Origin: Alistipes sp. | GTDB lineage: Bacteria; Bacteroidota; Bacteroidia; Bacteroidales; Rikenellaceae | Direction: 5' to 3' | Assembly: GCA_017532885.1 (NCBI GenBank) | Contig: JAFXIS010000028.1 | Coordinates: forward strand, 6,832 to 70,831 | DNA: 64,000 nucleotides | Shown: piece by piece, positions 53,018-61,191 of the stretch | How the letters are laid out: each line of letters opens with the position of its first letter | How positions within the stretch are numbered: the stretch's first letter is position 1 | Translations under genes and position numbers: made by a program | Notes under the pieces: model-generated | Told to the model about the DNA's origin: nothing | What the model saw: the letters and a program-made list of their open reading frames with translations, nothing else | The model's database searches: none

Positions 53018-54980
53018 TGGTTTCATCGTCGGTGAGCTCTCCTGCTTTCACTACGACTTTGTTGCGTCCGTGCATGATGATGGAGTCGGATATAAATTGG
53101 CATGGAGCGACCTCCTTTACCGCAATGGTATCCTTATTTACCAACAATATCGGCTGCTCCTTTGCCGAGGAGTAGAACTTCACCTGCTGAATTGTGTCTT
53201 GGCGAATGTTACGACGCTTTTCGGTAAGGTGTAGCGTAGGTTGCTTCTTGTTCCACAATGCACGATAGAGATAATAGGCGTCTTTGCAATCCTTCCTGTC
53301 GAAGGTTATCAATCCGCGTTGCGACATACCTCCCGTGTGTCGTGCCGAGCCGAAATCGAACATATTGTTAATCCAGACACCCCAAAATATCGAGTCGGGA
53401 GCGATGTGCTTGGCATATCCTTCGTGAAATTCTGTCTGCCAACGCTCAGGTAACCAACGCTCTATAATGCGGGTGGGTTTAATCACCTCCTCGGTTTGCT
53501 GGTCAATCGAGCCCCCTTCACCATAGGCTACGGCAGAGCGCAGATGTCCCCAATCCTTGTAAAGTTTGTCGCGCCAAATAGCTAAATCCTCAGTCGAGCC
53601 GCGCTCCCAACCTACATTCTGTTGCCAAACAATCAGGTCCGTAATAAAGTTTACATCGCCATTTTGGTTGCTGCAAGCCACCGTCGGGCGGGTAGGGTCT
53701 AATCGCTTCGCCGTAGAGTTTAGCTCGCGCACATAATCCAAGACATAATCTCCGCGCTCCCAAATCAGTGAGAATATTCCCCACATCACAACCGAGGGGT
53801 GGTTGTAATTCTGCATGACAATTTCATGCAGTTGTTGCAAGCCGTTTTGCTTGAATTTCTCGGTGGCGTAATAGAATATATCGCCAAGATAGGGTGCGCG
53901 CGTAAATGGAATATCGACCCATGTCAATAAACCCAATTCGTCACAGCGATTGTATAGGTACTGAGCATGTGGCGCTGTTGCCGAACGAATGGCATTTGCT
54001 CCGATGTCGGCAATCTGCTCCAAATCCTCATCATAGTGACGAGTGCGTAGAGCGCTACCAATGGCCGCGCGGTCGTGGTGCAGCGTAACTCCATGTATAG
54101 GGATGTATTCGCCATTGATTTTTAATCCTTTGGCAGTGTGCTCTATTGTACGGAAACCTGTCGTTACGGTAACCTCATCTTCGTGACGCAGGCCAGCACC
54201 AATGGTTATGGTGTAGAGGTTGGGCTCCTTGGGACTCCAAAGCAGAGGCTCCTCAATCGTGAATGGAATGTCGATTGGATGATTTGATTCAATTTTGCCC
54301 TTCACATATTTCGTGAATACAGCCTCTCCCGATGGGGCTCTGACTGTAATCGAGAGGTCGCACGCCTTGTCGTGGAGTGTTGTTATCCATACCGACGCCG
54401 TTGCATGAACTTCGTTGCTTGAGATGCTGTTCTGGTGAATAAACACTCCATCCGAGCCGTAGTGGAGCGGAGATATTGTCGTCGGCTCGGTCACAATCAA
54501 CTCCACATCGCGATATATGCCGCCATAGAGGTTCTCCTCGGTTGAGGTGGGGAGTATATCGTTCTGATAAGCATTGCTTACCACCACAACGAGTGAATTG
54601 TTGTCGCCATAGCGCAAGTGGTTGGTAATCTCGAATGTAAATGCAGTCCAACCACCGCGATGCTCACCTGCATGGTTGCCGTTTACAAACACATCGGCTA
54701 TGCTCTGCACGCCATAGAATTTAATGAATATGCGTTTGTTGCTCCACTCCGAGGGGATGTAAATCTCGCGAGAGTAGTTGGCTGTGGTTTGCAGATATTC
54801 GCCCTGTCCGGCAAGTGCATCCAAATTCCATGTGTGGGGCAGCGAGATGTTTCGCGCATAGTCACTGCTTGTCTCCACTTTGAAGAAAAATTGCCAATTA
54901 TCGTTTAGTGAAAATGTCTGGCGCGCCATAATCGGCAGGGCGCACAATGCCAATAATATTGTAACTAAAATTCTTCTCAT
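52983..54980 (-). CDS. GH2-family homologue lacking both catalytic glutamates
   Basis: 665 residues with a signal peptide (cleavage after IMAR or RQ). It has the GH2 order of sugar-binding domain (about 20-165), Ig-like domain (about 175-275) and TIM barrel (about 280-580). After HPSVVMWG, where the family has N-E, this protein reads Ser404-Leu405. Where a SEYGAG-type motif gives the nucleophile, it reads VAYGEGG, with Ala485 at the expected Glu and Glu488 two to three positions later. So the retaining mechanism seems lost or rearranged. The frame is clean. The ATG at 54980 puts the signal peptide first; 55004 is an alternative. A lectin-like or scaffold role is possible. Confidence 0.8.
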   Translation of the reverse strand: MRRILVTILLALCALPIMARQTFSLNDNWQFFFKVETSSDYARNISLPHTWNLDALAGQGEYLQTTANYSREIYIPSEWSNKRIFIKFYGVQSIADVFVNGNHAGEHRGGWTAFTFEITNHLRYGDNNSLVVVVSNAYQNDILPTSTEENLYGGIYRDVELIVTEPTTISPLHYGSDGVFIHQNSISSNEVHATASVWITTLHDKACDLSITVRAPSGEAVFTKYVKGKIESNHPIDIPFTIEEPLLWSPKEPNLYTITIGAGLRHEDEVTVTTGFRTIEHTAKGLKINGEYIPIHGVTLHHDRAAIGSALRTRHYDEDLEQIADIGANAIRSATAPHAQYLYNRCDELGLLTWVDIPFTRAPYLGDIFYYATEKFKQNGLQQLHEIVMQNYNHPSVVMWGIFSLIWERGDYVLDYVRELNSTAKRLDPTRPTVACSNQNGDVNFITDLIVWQQNVGWERGSTEDLAIWRDKLYKDWGHLRSAVAYGEGGSIDQQTEEVIKPTRIIERWLPERWQTEFHEGYAKHIAPDSIFWGVWINNMFDFGSARHTGGMSQRGLITFDRKDCKDAYYLYRALWNKKQPTLHLTEKRRNIRQDTIQQVKFYSSAKEQPILLVNKDTIAVKEVAPCQFISDSIIMHGRNKVVVKAGELTDDETITIGNALKQRR

Positions 54981-55032
54981 AACCTGACCTTTATTCTCTG
55001 TCACTTTTAATTAAAGGGTGACTAAATTTCCG

Positions 55033-55040
55033 CAAAGATA
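55033..55040 (-). promoter_or_regulatory. -7 promoter element of the GH2 homologue
   Basis: TATCTTTG on the minus strand, 52 nt before the start at 54980. Confidence 0.55.
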
Positions 55041-55089
55041 CGAATTATCAAAAAAATATGCTAACTTCGTGCGAGATTTGTGCTTTGAC

Positions 55090-55106
55090 TTCAACTAAAA
55101 GTTGAA
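55090..55106. promoter_or_regulatory. Small palindrome upstream of cvpA
   Basis: TTCAACT-AAA-AGTTGAA is a perfect 7-bp inverted repeat in the region before cvpA. It could be an operator; there is no direct evidence. Confidence 0.35.
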
Positions 55107-55128
55107 TAAATATGAAAAAATAACGAAT

Positions 55129-55617
55129 ATGAATATCTTTGACCTCATAGTATATATCGCTTTGGCATGGGCTGTATTTAATGGCTGGCGACGCGGTTTT
55201 TTGTTGCAGATGCTCTCGCTTGTGGCTGTTATTGCCGCTCTCTATTTGGGCGCTCTCTATGGTGCGGAACTCGGCTCTCTACTTGGCATGAAGGGTACGA
55301 CGGCTCAGGTAGGTGGATTTATAACTATTTTTGTGGCGTCACTTATCGCTATCGCTCTCGCCGGGCGTTTGTTGCGCGGAGTGCTTAAACTTGCGGGTTT
55401 GGGCATTGTCGATACTCTGTTGGGTATTCTCTTCTCGGTGGCGAAGGTTGCGCTTATTGTCAGCGTGCTATTCTCTTGGTTCTCGGCTTTGAACAGAGAT
55501 TACAGGTTGGCATCGCGCGAGAAAATCGAATCTTCGCGTTGGTTTGAGCCGGCGGTTGAGATTACCGACAAACTCACACCCTATTTCGAGGAGATAAAGG
55601 ATAATATTTTGCAGTAG
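55129..55617 (+). CDS. CvpA family membrane protein
   Basis: 162 residues with four hydrophobic segments. The start MNIFDLIVYIALAWAVFNGWRRGF and the glycine-rich helix LLRGVLKLAGLGIVDTLLG are typical of CvpA. E. coli CvpA is needed for colicin V production and envelope stress tolerance; the basic function is unclear. It begins an operon with rsgA 4 nt downstream. Confidence 0.85.
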   Translation: MNIFDLIVYIALAWAVFNGWRRGFLLQMLSLVAVIAALYLGALYGAELGSLLGMKGTTAQVGGFITIFVASLIAIALAGRLLRGVLKLAGLGIVDTLLGILFSVAKVALIVSVLFSWFSALNRDYRLASREKIESSRWFEPAVEITDKLTPYFEEIKDNILQ

Positions 55618-55621
55618 GCGT

Positions 55622-56548
55622 ATGGCGGAGAGTTTTTTGGCTACGGTAGTCCGCTCGACGGGCAGTTGGTATGAGGTGTTGCACGAAGGTAAGTGCTTGC
55701 AGTGTCGCATACGCGGAAAATTACGCCTCAAGGGGGTGCGCTCGACCAATCCTGTCGTCGTGGGCGATGTGGTGCGTTGCGAAAAGGATGAGCAGGGCGA
55801 GTATATTATCTCGGCGATTGAGCCTCGCCGCAACTATATCATTCGCCGAGCATCGAATCTCTCGAAGGAGTCGCATATCATAGCTTCGAATATCGACCAG
55901 GCGTTGTTGGTTGTGACACTCTTCTCGCCCGAAACGGCTACGGAGTTTATCGACCGTTTTCTGGTTACCTGCGAGGCGTATAAAGTCCCCGTGACGATTC
56001 TTTTGGCGAAGATTGATTTGGCGCGTCAAGCACCTGAGGCCGTGGAGGAGTTCCACGCAATATATGAGAGTGCAGGCTATCGTATCGTTGAGGTGTCGGC
56101 TACGGAGGGCGAAGGCGTAGATGTGGTGCGAGAGATGCTGCGCGGCAAGACAACACTTCTGTCGGGTAATTCGGGCGTTGGAAAATCTACGCTTGTAGCG
56201 GCCATTGAGCCGGGATTGGATATCCGTACGGGAGAGATTTCGCAAAGCCACCACAAGGGTCGCCATACGACCACTTTTTCGACGATGTACCCTCTTTCGG
56301 AGGGCGGCTATATAATTGATACCCCCGGTATTAAGGGCTTCGGCTTGATAGATATCGAGGATGCCGAGTTGGCGCACTATTTCCCTGAGATGATGCGCTT
56401 TCTGCCCGAATGCCGATTCTATAATTGTTCTCATACGCACGAACCGCATTGTGCCGTTGTGGAGGCTGTCAAGCGAGGCGAAATAGCCTATCCGCGCTAT
56501 GAGAGTTACCTGAAAATAATGGACGAAGATGACAAGTATCGCAAGTAG
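55622..56548 (+). CDS. rsgA: Small ribosomal subunit biogenesis GTPase RsgA
   Basis: Circularly permuted GTPase that helps late 30S maturation, 308 residues. An OB domain (about 1-75) is followed by the GTPase with LAKIDLA (G4), GNSGVGKST (182-190, G1) and DTPGIKGFG (G3). A zinc-binding C-terminal domain has CRFYNCSHTHEPHC. The 3' end overlaps the next gene by 20 nt. Confidence 0.95.
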   Translation: MAESFLATVVRSTGSWYEVLHEGKCLQCRIRGKLRLKGVRSTNPVVVGDVVRCEKDEQGEYIISAIEPRRNYIIRRASNLSKESHIIASNIDQALLVVTLFSPETATEFIDRFLVTCEAYKVPVTILLAKIDLARQAPEAVEEFHAIYESAGYRIVEVSATEGEGVDVVREMLRGKTTLLSGNSGVGKSTLVAAIEPGLDIRTGEISQSHHKGRHTTTFSTMYPLSEGGYIIDTPGIKGFGLIDIEDAELAHYFPEMMRFLPECRFYNCSHTHEPHCAVVEAVKRGEIAYPRYESYLKIMDEDDKYRK

Positions 56549-57242
56549 ATTAAAGCGTTTGTGCGGAGGTCACGACGAGGAGTGGTATGCACCCCGCATG
56601 GAGTATATGATGGGATTTTTGACCGAGGAGCGTATCGAGGTGTTGCGCCGTACGCTCGCCGAGCGCACGCGCTATATGACAATCCTTACCGAAAACACCT
56701 TCCATCCGCAGAATGCGTCGGCTTTGGTGCGCCATTGTGAGGCCTTCGGTTTGCAGGATTTACATACGGTCGAGACGCTGTGCAAGTTCAATCCCAATGT
56801 GAATATTGTGCGCGGAACGGATAAGTGGGTCGATATTACGCGCCACTCTTCAACTGCGGAGGCTATCTCGTCGTTGAAGGCTGCGGGATATCGTTTGGTT
56901 GCCACTACGCCCCACCGCGAGAGCTGTACGCCCGAAACTTTCGATGTCGAAAAGGGACCTTTCTGCCTCATTTTTGGTACGGAGCATGCCGGTGTGAGTG
57001 ACGAGATTATCGAGGCTGCCGATGAGTATCTGCGCATACCTATGTGTGGTATGGTCGAGAGCCTGAATGTGTCGGCTTCGGCGGCGATTCTTATATATAT
57101 GCTCTCGCAGCGCATGCGCCTCTCGCCCTCGATTGATTGGCATTTAAGCGAAGAGGAGAATCGTGAGCTGCTGTTCCGCTGGGTTATGTCGTCGGTGAGG
57201 GATGCCGAGCGAATTTTGGAGCGCGAGTTCCCCGAAAAATAG
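56529..57242 (+). CDS. SpoU/TrmH-type RNA 2'-O-methyltransferase
   Basis: 237 residues of the SPOUT superfamily. The motifs LTENTFHPQNASALVRHCEAFG, CLIFGTEHAGVSDEI and MCGMVESLNVSASAAILIY match TrmH-type enzymes that methylate a ribose in tRNA. The target nucleotide is not certain, though the arrangement matches TrmH (Gm18). It overlaps rsgA by 20 nt and is followed by the aminotransferase after 29 nt. Confidence 0.88.
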   Translation: MTSIASRLKRLCGGHDEEWYAPRMEYMMGFLTEERIEVLRRTLAERTRYMTILTENTFHPQNASALVRHCEAFGLQDLHTVETLCKFNPNVNIVRGTDKWVDITRHSSTAEAISSLKAAGYRLVATTPHRESCTPETFDVEKGPFCLIFGTEHAGVSDEIIEAADEYLRIPMCGMVESLNVSASAAILIYMLSQRMRLSPSIDWHLSEEENRELLFRWVMSSVRDAERILEREFPEK

Positions 57243-57271
57243 CGAGCTTTTCCGAAAAAATAGAAATTACT

Positions 57272-58471
57272 ATGAACGAGATATTACGAAAGCAGTTTCT
57301 GCGCCATGTGGCACAAACTTCGCCTGCTCCGCAGCTAATTGAGGTTGCGCGTGCCGAGGGAGTCTTTTTCTATACGCCCGAGGGTAAACCCTACTACGAT
57401 TTGGTGTCGGGTGTGTCGGTGAATAATGTCGGACATGGTAATCGGGCGGTCATCGAGGCTGTGCAACGCCAAGCTGCCGATTATATGCACATTATGGTCT
57501 ATGGCGAGATGGTTGAGCGCCCACAAGTGGAGTTTGCCCGCGCTTTGGCGGAGGCTCTGCCCGCGCCTTTGGATACGGTCTATTTTCTTAATTCGGGAGC
57601 CGAGGCGGTCGAGGGTGCATTAAAGTTGGCAAAACGATATACTGCCCGCACCGAGATGATTTCGATGCGCCGAGCCTATCACGGCTCTACACATGGTGCT
57701 ATGAGTATGATGGGCGCACCGGAGGGCGAGGAGTGGAAAAATGCCTTCCGACCCTTGCTGCCCGATACGAAGGCTATTCGCTTTAATTGCGAGGAGGATT
57801 TGGCGCAGATTACCTCCCGTACAGCTTGTGTATTGTGTGAGCCGGTGCAGGGCGAGGCAGGCGTTATACCCCCTCAGGAGGGTTATTTGCAGGCCCTGCG
57901 CAAGCGATGCGACGAGGTGGGGGCACTGCTTATCTTCGACGAGATTCAGATGGGCATGGGCCGCTCGGGTGAGATGTTCGCTATGCAGAAATATGGCGTA
58001 ACGCCCGATATCGTCTGCTTGGCGAAGGCTTTGGGTGGCGGTATGCCGCTTGGAGCATTTGTTGCGAGTCATGAGATTATGTCTTCGCTTACGCACGACC
58101 CCGTTTTGGGTCATATCACCACCTTTGGCGGTCACCCCGTATGCTGTGCTGCGGGCTTGGCGGCGATGCGATTTTTGCAGGAGAATAGGGTAGTGGAGGA
58201 TGTCGAGCGTAAGGGTGCGATGTTCGAGGAGGCACTGCGCAACCATCCGCAAGTGAAGGATATACGCCGCAGTGGATTGCTGCTGGCAGTCGAATTAGGC
58301 GAAAGTGATAAGTTGTATCGTCTGATGGATATTTTTATCGAGGAGGGCATCTTGAGCGATTGGTTCTTGTATTGCGATACGGCGTTCCGAATATCTCCAC
58401 CGCTTGTGATTTCGGATGACGAGATTAGGGATTGCGTCGCGCTGATTCGTAAATGTTTAGACAGATTGTAA
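57272..58471 (+). CDS. Class III PLP-dependent aminotransferase
   Basis: 399 residues. Fold-type I aminotransferase with FLNSGAEAVEGALKLAKRYT, the RRAYHGSTHGAMS segment, FDEIQMGMGRSGEMFA, and the PLP lysine Lys252 in LAKALGGG. It resembles acetylornithine/4-aminobutyrate aminotransferases. No arginine biosynthesis genes are adjacent, so substrate is unassigned. It follows the methyltransferase closely and precedes a small membrane gene. Confidence 0.88.
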   Translation: MNEILRKQFLRHVAQTSPAPQLIEVARAEGVFFYTPEGKPYYDLVSGVSVNNVGHGNRAVIEAVQRQAADYMHIMVYGEMVERPQVEFARALAEALPAPLDTVYFLNSGAEAVEGALKLAKRYTARTEMISMRRAYHGSTHGAMSMMGAPEGEEWKNAFRPLLPDTKAIRFNCEEDLAQITSRTACVLCEPVQGEAGVIPPQEGYLQALRKRCDEVGALLIFDEIQMGMGRSGEMFAMQKYGVTPDIVCLAKALGGGMPLGAFVASHEIMSSLTHDPVLGHITTFGGHPVCCAAGLAAMRFLQENRVVEDVERKGAMFEEALRNHPQVKDIRRSGLLLAVELGESDKLYRLMDIFIEEGILSDWFLYCDTAFRISPPLVISDDEIRDCVALIRKCLDRL

Positions 58472-58495
58472 TTATAAACCTAAAGACTTAAAATT

Positions 58496-58894
58496 ATGAG
58501 TAACACAAATTCAGGCATCAAGATTACAGCTGGTGGTGTGTTTGCCATCGCTTTTGTGTTTGCTGCTATCGTGGCATTCTTTATGTTTGGTATTCCGCGC
58601 TATAATGTATGGCAGCAGGAGATGAAGGGCCGTGCCGAGTTGGCGCAGGCCGAGCAGAATCGCCAGATTAAGATTGAGGAGGCAAAGGCCAATTTGGAGG
58701 CTGAGAAACTCAATGCTCAGGCCGAGGTTGTGCGTGCGCAGGGTGCTGCCGAGGCTATCAAAATCGAGAATGGCTCGCTTACGCCTACCTATATTCAGTA
58801 TCTGTGGGTGCGCCAGCAGAATACTTCGGCCAACAAGGTTATCTACATCCCGACCGAGGCCGGTTTGCCTATCTTGGAGGCAAAGAGTGAGTAA
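58496..58894 (+). CDS. Short membrane protein resembling a stomatin/prohibitin tail
   Basis: 132 residues. One transmembrane helix (about 13-33) is followed by an Ala/Glu-rich coiled coil (about 40-85; AEQNRQIKIEEAKANLEAEK, AEVVRAQGAAEAIKIENG) and a C-terminal segment ending YIPTEAGLPILEA. This matches the end of SPFH/band 7 proteins, but the SPFH core itself is absent. The frame is open and starts properly, so it is a short version rather than a decayed gene. A terminator follows. Role unknown. Confidence 0.7.
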   Translation: MSNTNSGIKITAGGVFAIAFVFAAIVAFFMFGIPRYNVWQQEMKGRAELAQAEQNRQIKIEEAKANLEAEKLNAQAEVVRAQGAAEAIKIENGSLTPTYIQYLWVRQQNTSANKVIYIPTEAGLPILEAKSE

Positions 58895-58927
58895 AATCAA
58901 AAATAGTCTTTGTGATACAATTTTAAG

Positions 58928-58957
58928 AAAAAGCCTATCTGTTCGGATAGGCTTTTT
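58928..58957. terminator. Bidirectional terminator between the small membrane gene and nfo
   Basis: AAAAAGCCTATC (58928-58939) pairs perfectly with GATAGGCTTTTT (58946-58957). Confidence 0.9.
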
Positions 58958-58965
58958 GTTCTTAT

Positions 58966-59814
58966 TTAGTACTCCTCGGCAAAGCTCTTGAGCAGGGCAA
59001 TCTCCTCGGTCCAGCGGGCTTCGTCGGGGGTTTCCAGAATCAGAGGGATATTGTCGAAACGCTTATCCTGCATAATGTAGCGGAAGGGTGTGATTCCCAG
59101 AAAACCTTCGCCCAAAGGTGTGTGCCTATCGACGCGACTACCCACAGCCTTCAATGCATCGTTAAGGTGCATGCCGCGCAGGTAATTGAAGCCGACAATC
59201 TCGTCGAACTCGCGGAAAACCATTTCGCAACCTAACTCTGTTGAGAGGTCATAGCCCGCAGCGAACGAGTGACAGGTATCAAGACATACTCCTACGCGCG
59301 ACTTATCCTCCACGCGCTCAATGATATATGCCAAATGCCAAAAGGCATAGCCGAGATTTGAGCCCTGACCTGCGGTGTTCTCGATTACCGCCGTTACGCC
59401 CTTTGTGTTTGCCAAGGCAATGTTGATGGATTCGGCAACAAGGGCAAGGCTCTCCTGCTCCGAAATCTTCTTTAGGTGGCTACCCGGGTGGAAATTCAGA
59501 CGGTCCAGCCCCAAAGCCTCGCAACGCTGCATCTCGTGTAGGAACGAAGCTCGCGATTTCTGCAAACCCTCCTCCTCGGGATGCCCGAGGTTGATGAGGT
59601 AGCTGTCGTGAGGCAAAATCTGCTGCGCCGCGTAGCCATACTGCTCGCACGCCGCGCGGAAAGCTGCGATTTGCTCTGCGGAGAGGGGCGGAGCGGCCCA
59701 TTGGCGTTGATTTTTCGTAAAGAGAGCAAACGCCGTAGCTCCAATTTCATGTGCATTGCGGGGTGCATTTTCCACACCTCCCGAAGCACTTACATGTGCA
59801 CCTATATATTTCAT
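58966..59814 (-). CDS. nfo: Endonuclease IV
   Basis: Zinc-dependent AP endonuclease for base excision repair, 282 residues. Family motifs are [81 protein letters not shown] and LETPDE. All typical metal-binding His, Glu and Asp positions appear present. The gene is monocistronic and divergent from the DUF3078 gene. Confidence 0.95.
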   Translation of the reverse strand: MKYIGAHVSASGGVENAPRNAHEIGATAFALFTKNQRQWAAPPLSAEQIAAFRAACEQYGYAAQQILPHDSYLINLGHPEEEGLQKSRASFLHEMQRCEALGLDRLNFHPGSHLKKISEQESLALVAESINIALANTKGVTAVIENTAGQGSNLGYAFWHLAYIIERVEDKSRVGVCLDTCHSFAAGYDLSTELGCEMVFREFDEIVGFNYLRGMHLNDALKAVGSRVDRHTPLGEGFLGITPFRYIMQDKRFDNIPLILETPDEARWTEEIALLKSFAEEY

Positions 59815-59842
59815 CTCAATTCTATTGTAATATTATCCTCTA

Positions 59843-59878
59843 CAAATTTACTTATTTTTGCGAAAAATCTTAACTTTG
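59843..59878. promoter_or_regulatory. Divergent promoters of nfo and the DUF3078 gene
   Basis: TAAATTTG on the minus strand (59850-59843) is 28 nt from the nfo start. TAACTTTG (59871-59878, plus) is 49 nt before the DUF3078 ATG. A further -7-like TATTTTTG lies at 59853-59860. Confidence 0.55.
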
Positions 59879-59927
59879 CACTAAGAAATCTTTGAAGATT
59901 CAGGCAAACAAAATAATTATATCAGAT

Positions 59928-61094
59928 ATGAGACGATTTTTCTATCTTACAATTTTGATGCTCGCGTTTGGCTGTGTGGATGCTTATGCGCAGTTTTCGG
60001 TTGAGGAGACGACCACAACAAAGGGTGGGGAGCCGAAGTTTACCGAGAAACTTAAGACCATGGATGCCAGCACCGAATATTATAGTGCTGCGGAGGCGCG
60101 CGCAGAGCGTCTAAAAATCCGCAAGGAGCGTAACTATTTGGAGATTAACGCCAAACTACAAGGCTCAATGACTTCGTATAACGATGCGTGGACCAATAGC
60201 CGAGGTGGAGATAACGCTATGACGGTACTTGGAACATTTACGCTGAAGCATACTTTCAAGAAAGGGGATTTTAATATCGCAACCGATTTAAGTGCGAAGT
60301 ATGGTTATAACCGCATCAAGGTAGATGTCGCAGAGGATAAGCAGGAGGGCGTATGGTTCAAGAATATTGACGAGTTCTGGGTGCAGACTCAACCGGCGCA
60401 TAAAATCAGTAAGAATTGGGCGATGTCGGCGTTGCTGAAGTTCCGTAGCCAATTCTCGAATACCTATCTGTCGCGCACCGAGCAGGATGCCGACGATGTG
60501 ATTTCGGGTCTGTTTACTCCGGGTTATCTCGATGTATCTGTCGGTTTTACCTTCAAGAGCCCCAAGCCGAAATTCCCTATCGAGGTGTCACTCAACCCCT
60601 TGTCTACAAGCGGTACATGGGCATGTGGCGAAAAGGTGCGTAACTACTACAAAGCGCAGAATGCTGCGACTTGGTTCGGTATTGATATCGACAAAAATTC
60701 ACTCTTTACGGGTGGTTCGTCAGTGAACCTGAAGTTTAACCGCAAGTGGGGTAAGGGGGATTGGTTGTCATATGATACGAACCTCTACTGCTATTATGGT
60801 TGGATTACGAATGTTGGTCGTAGCTCAAAAATCAAGGCTTACGATAAATATCTGAAGCAGCTTAAGGCTTGGGAGGGCGCAGGTGCTGATGAGGCGACAA
60901 AACCTACGGCAGTACCTATGTTCGTGCGTTTGCATCCTACTATTGAGTGGCGTAATACCATTTCGTTCAAAGCTTCGAAGTATATCTCGACCGATGTCTA
61001 TGTGCAGCTCAACTACGATAAGGCGCAGAACACCTCGGTGCAGTTGTATTCGATGCTCACTTTAGGTCTGACTTATACATTTAAGAACAAATAA
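59928..61094 (+). CDS. DUF3078 outer-membrane protein
   Basis: 388 residues with a signal peptide (cleavage after AYAQ). The mature protein is rich in aromatic beta strands (FKKGDFNIATDLSAKYGY, YLDVSVGFTFKSPKPK, FRVRLHPTIEW-like strand, and a final strand LGLTYTFKNK ending in an aromatic-x-Asn-Lys). That fits the DUF3078 beta-barrel family found in Bacteroidota. The ATG at 59928 is preferred, giving a typical signal peptide; a start at 59892 is possible. A GC-rich hairpin follows at 61125-61152. Confidence 0.82.
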   Translation: MRRFFYLTILMLAFGCVDAYAQFSVEETTTTKGGEPKFTEKLKTMDASTEYYSAAEARAERLKIRKERNYLEINAKLQGSMTSYNDAWTNSRGGDNAMTVLGTFTLKHTFKKGDFNIATDLSAKYGYNRIKVDVAEDKQEGVWFKNIDEFWVQTQPAHKISKNWAMSALLKFRSQFSNTYLSRTEQDADDVISGLFTPGYLDVSVGFTFKSPKPKFPIEVSLNPLSTSGTWACGEKVRNYYKAQNAATWFGIDIDKNSLFTGGSSVNLKFNRKWGKGDWLSYDTNLYCYYGWITNVGRSSKIKAYDKYLKQLKAWEGAGADEATKPTAVPMFVRLHPTIEWRNTISFKASKYISTDVYVQLNYDKAQNTSVQLYSMLTLGLTYTFKNK

Positions 61095-61124
61095 AAGTTA
61101 ATAGGTTGCTGGGTTGATATTTCT

Positions 61125-61152
61125 ATGCCATACCCGGGCGGGTGCGGCATAG
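61125..61152 (+). terminator. Hairpin after the DUF3078 gene
   Basis: TATGCC-AT-ACCCG-GG-CGGGT-GC-GGCATA forms a stem with one internal loop. There is no T-run after it, so intrinsic termination is uncertain. Confidence 0.5.
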
Positions 61153-61191
61153 CTGTTGTAATACTCTATCTGCTTAGGTCTATTTTAGGTT

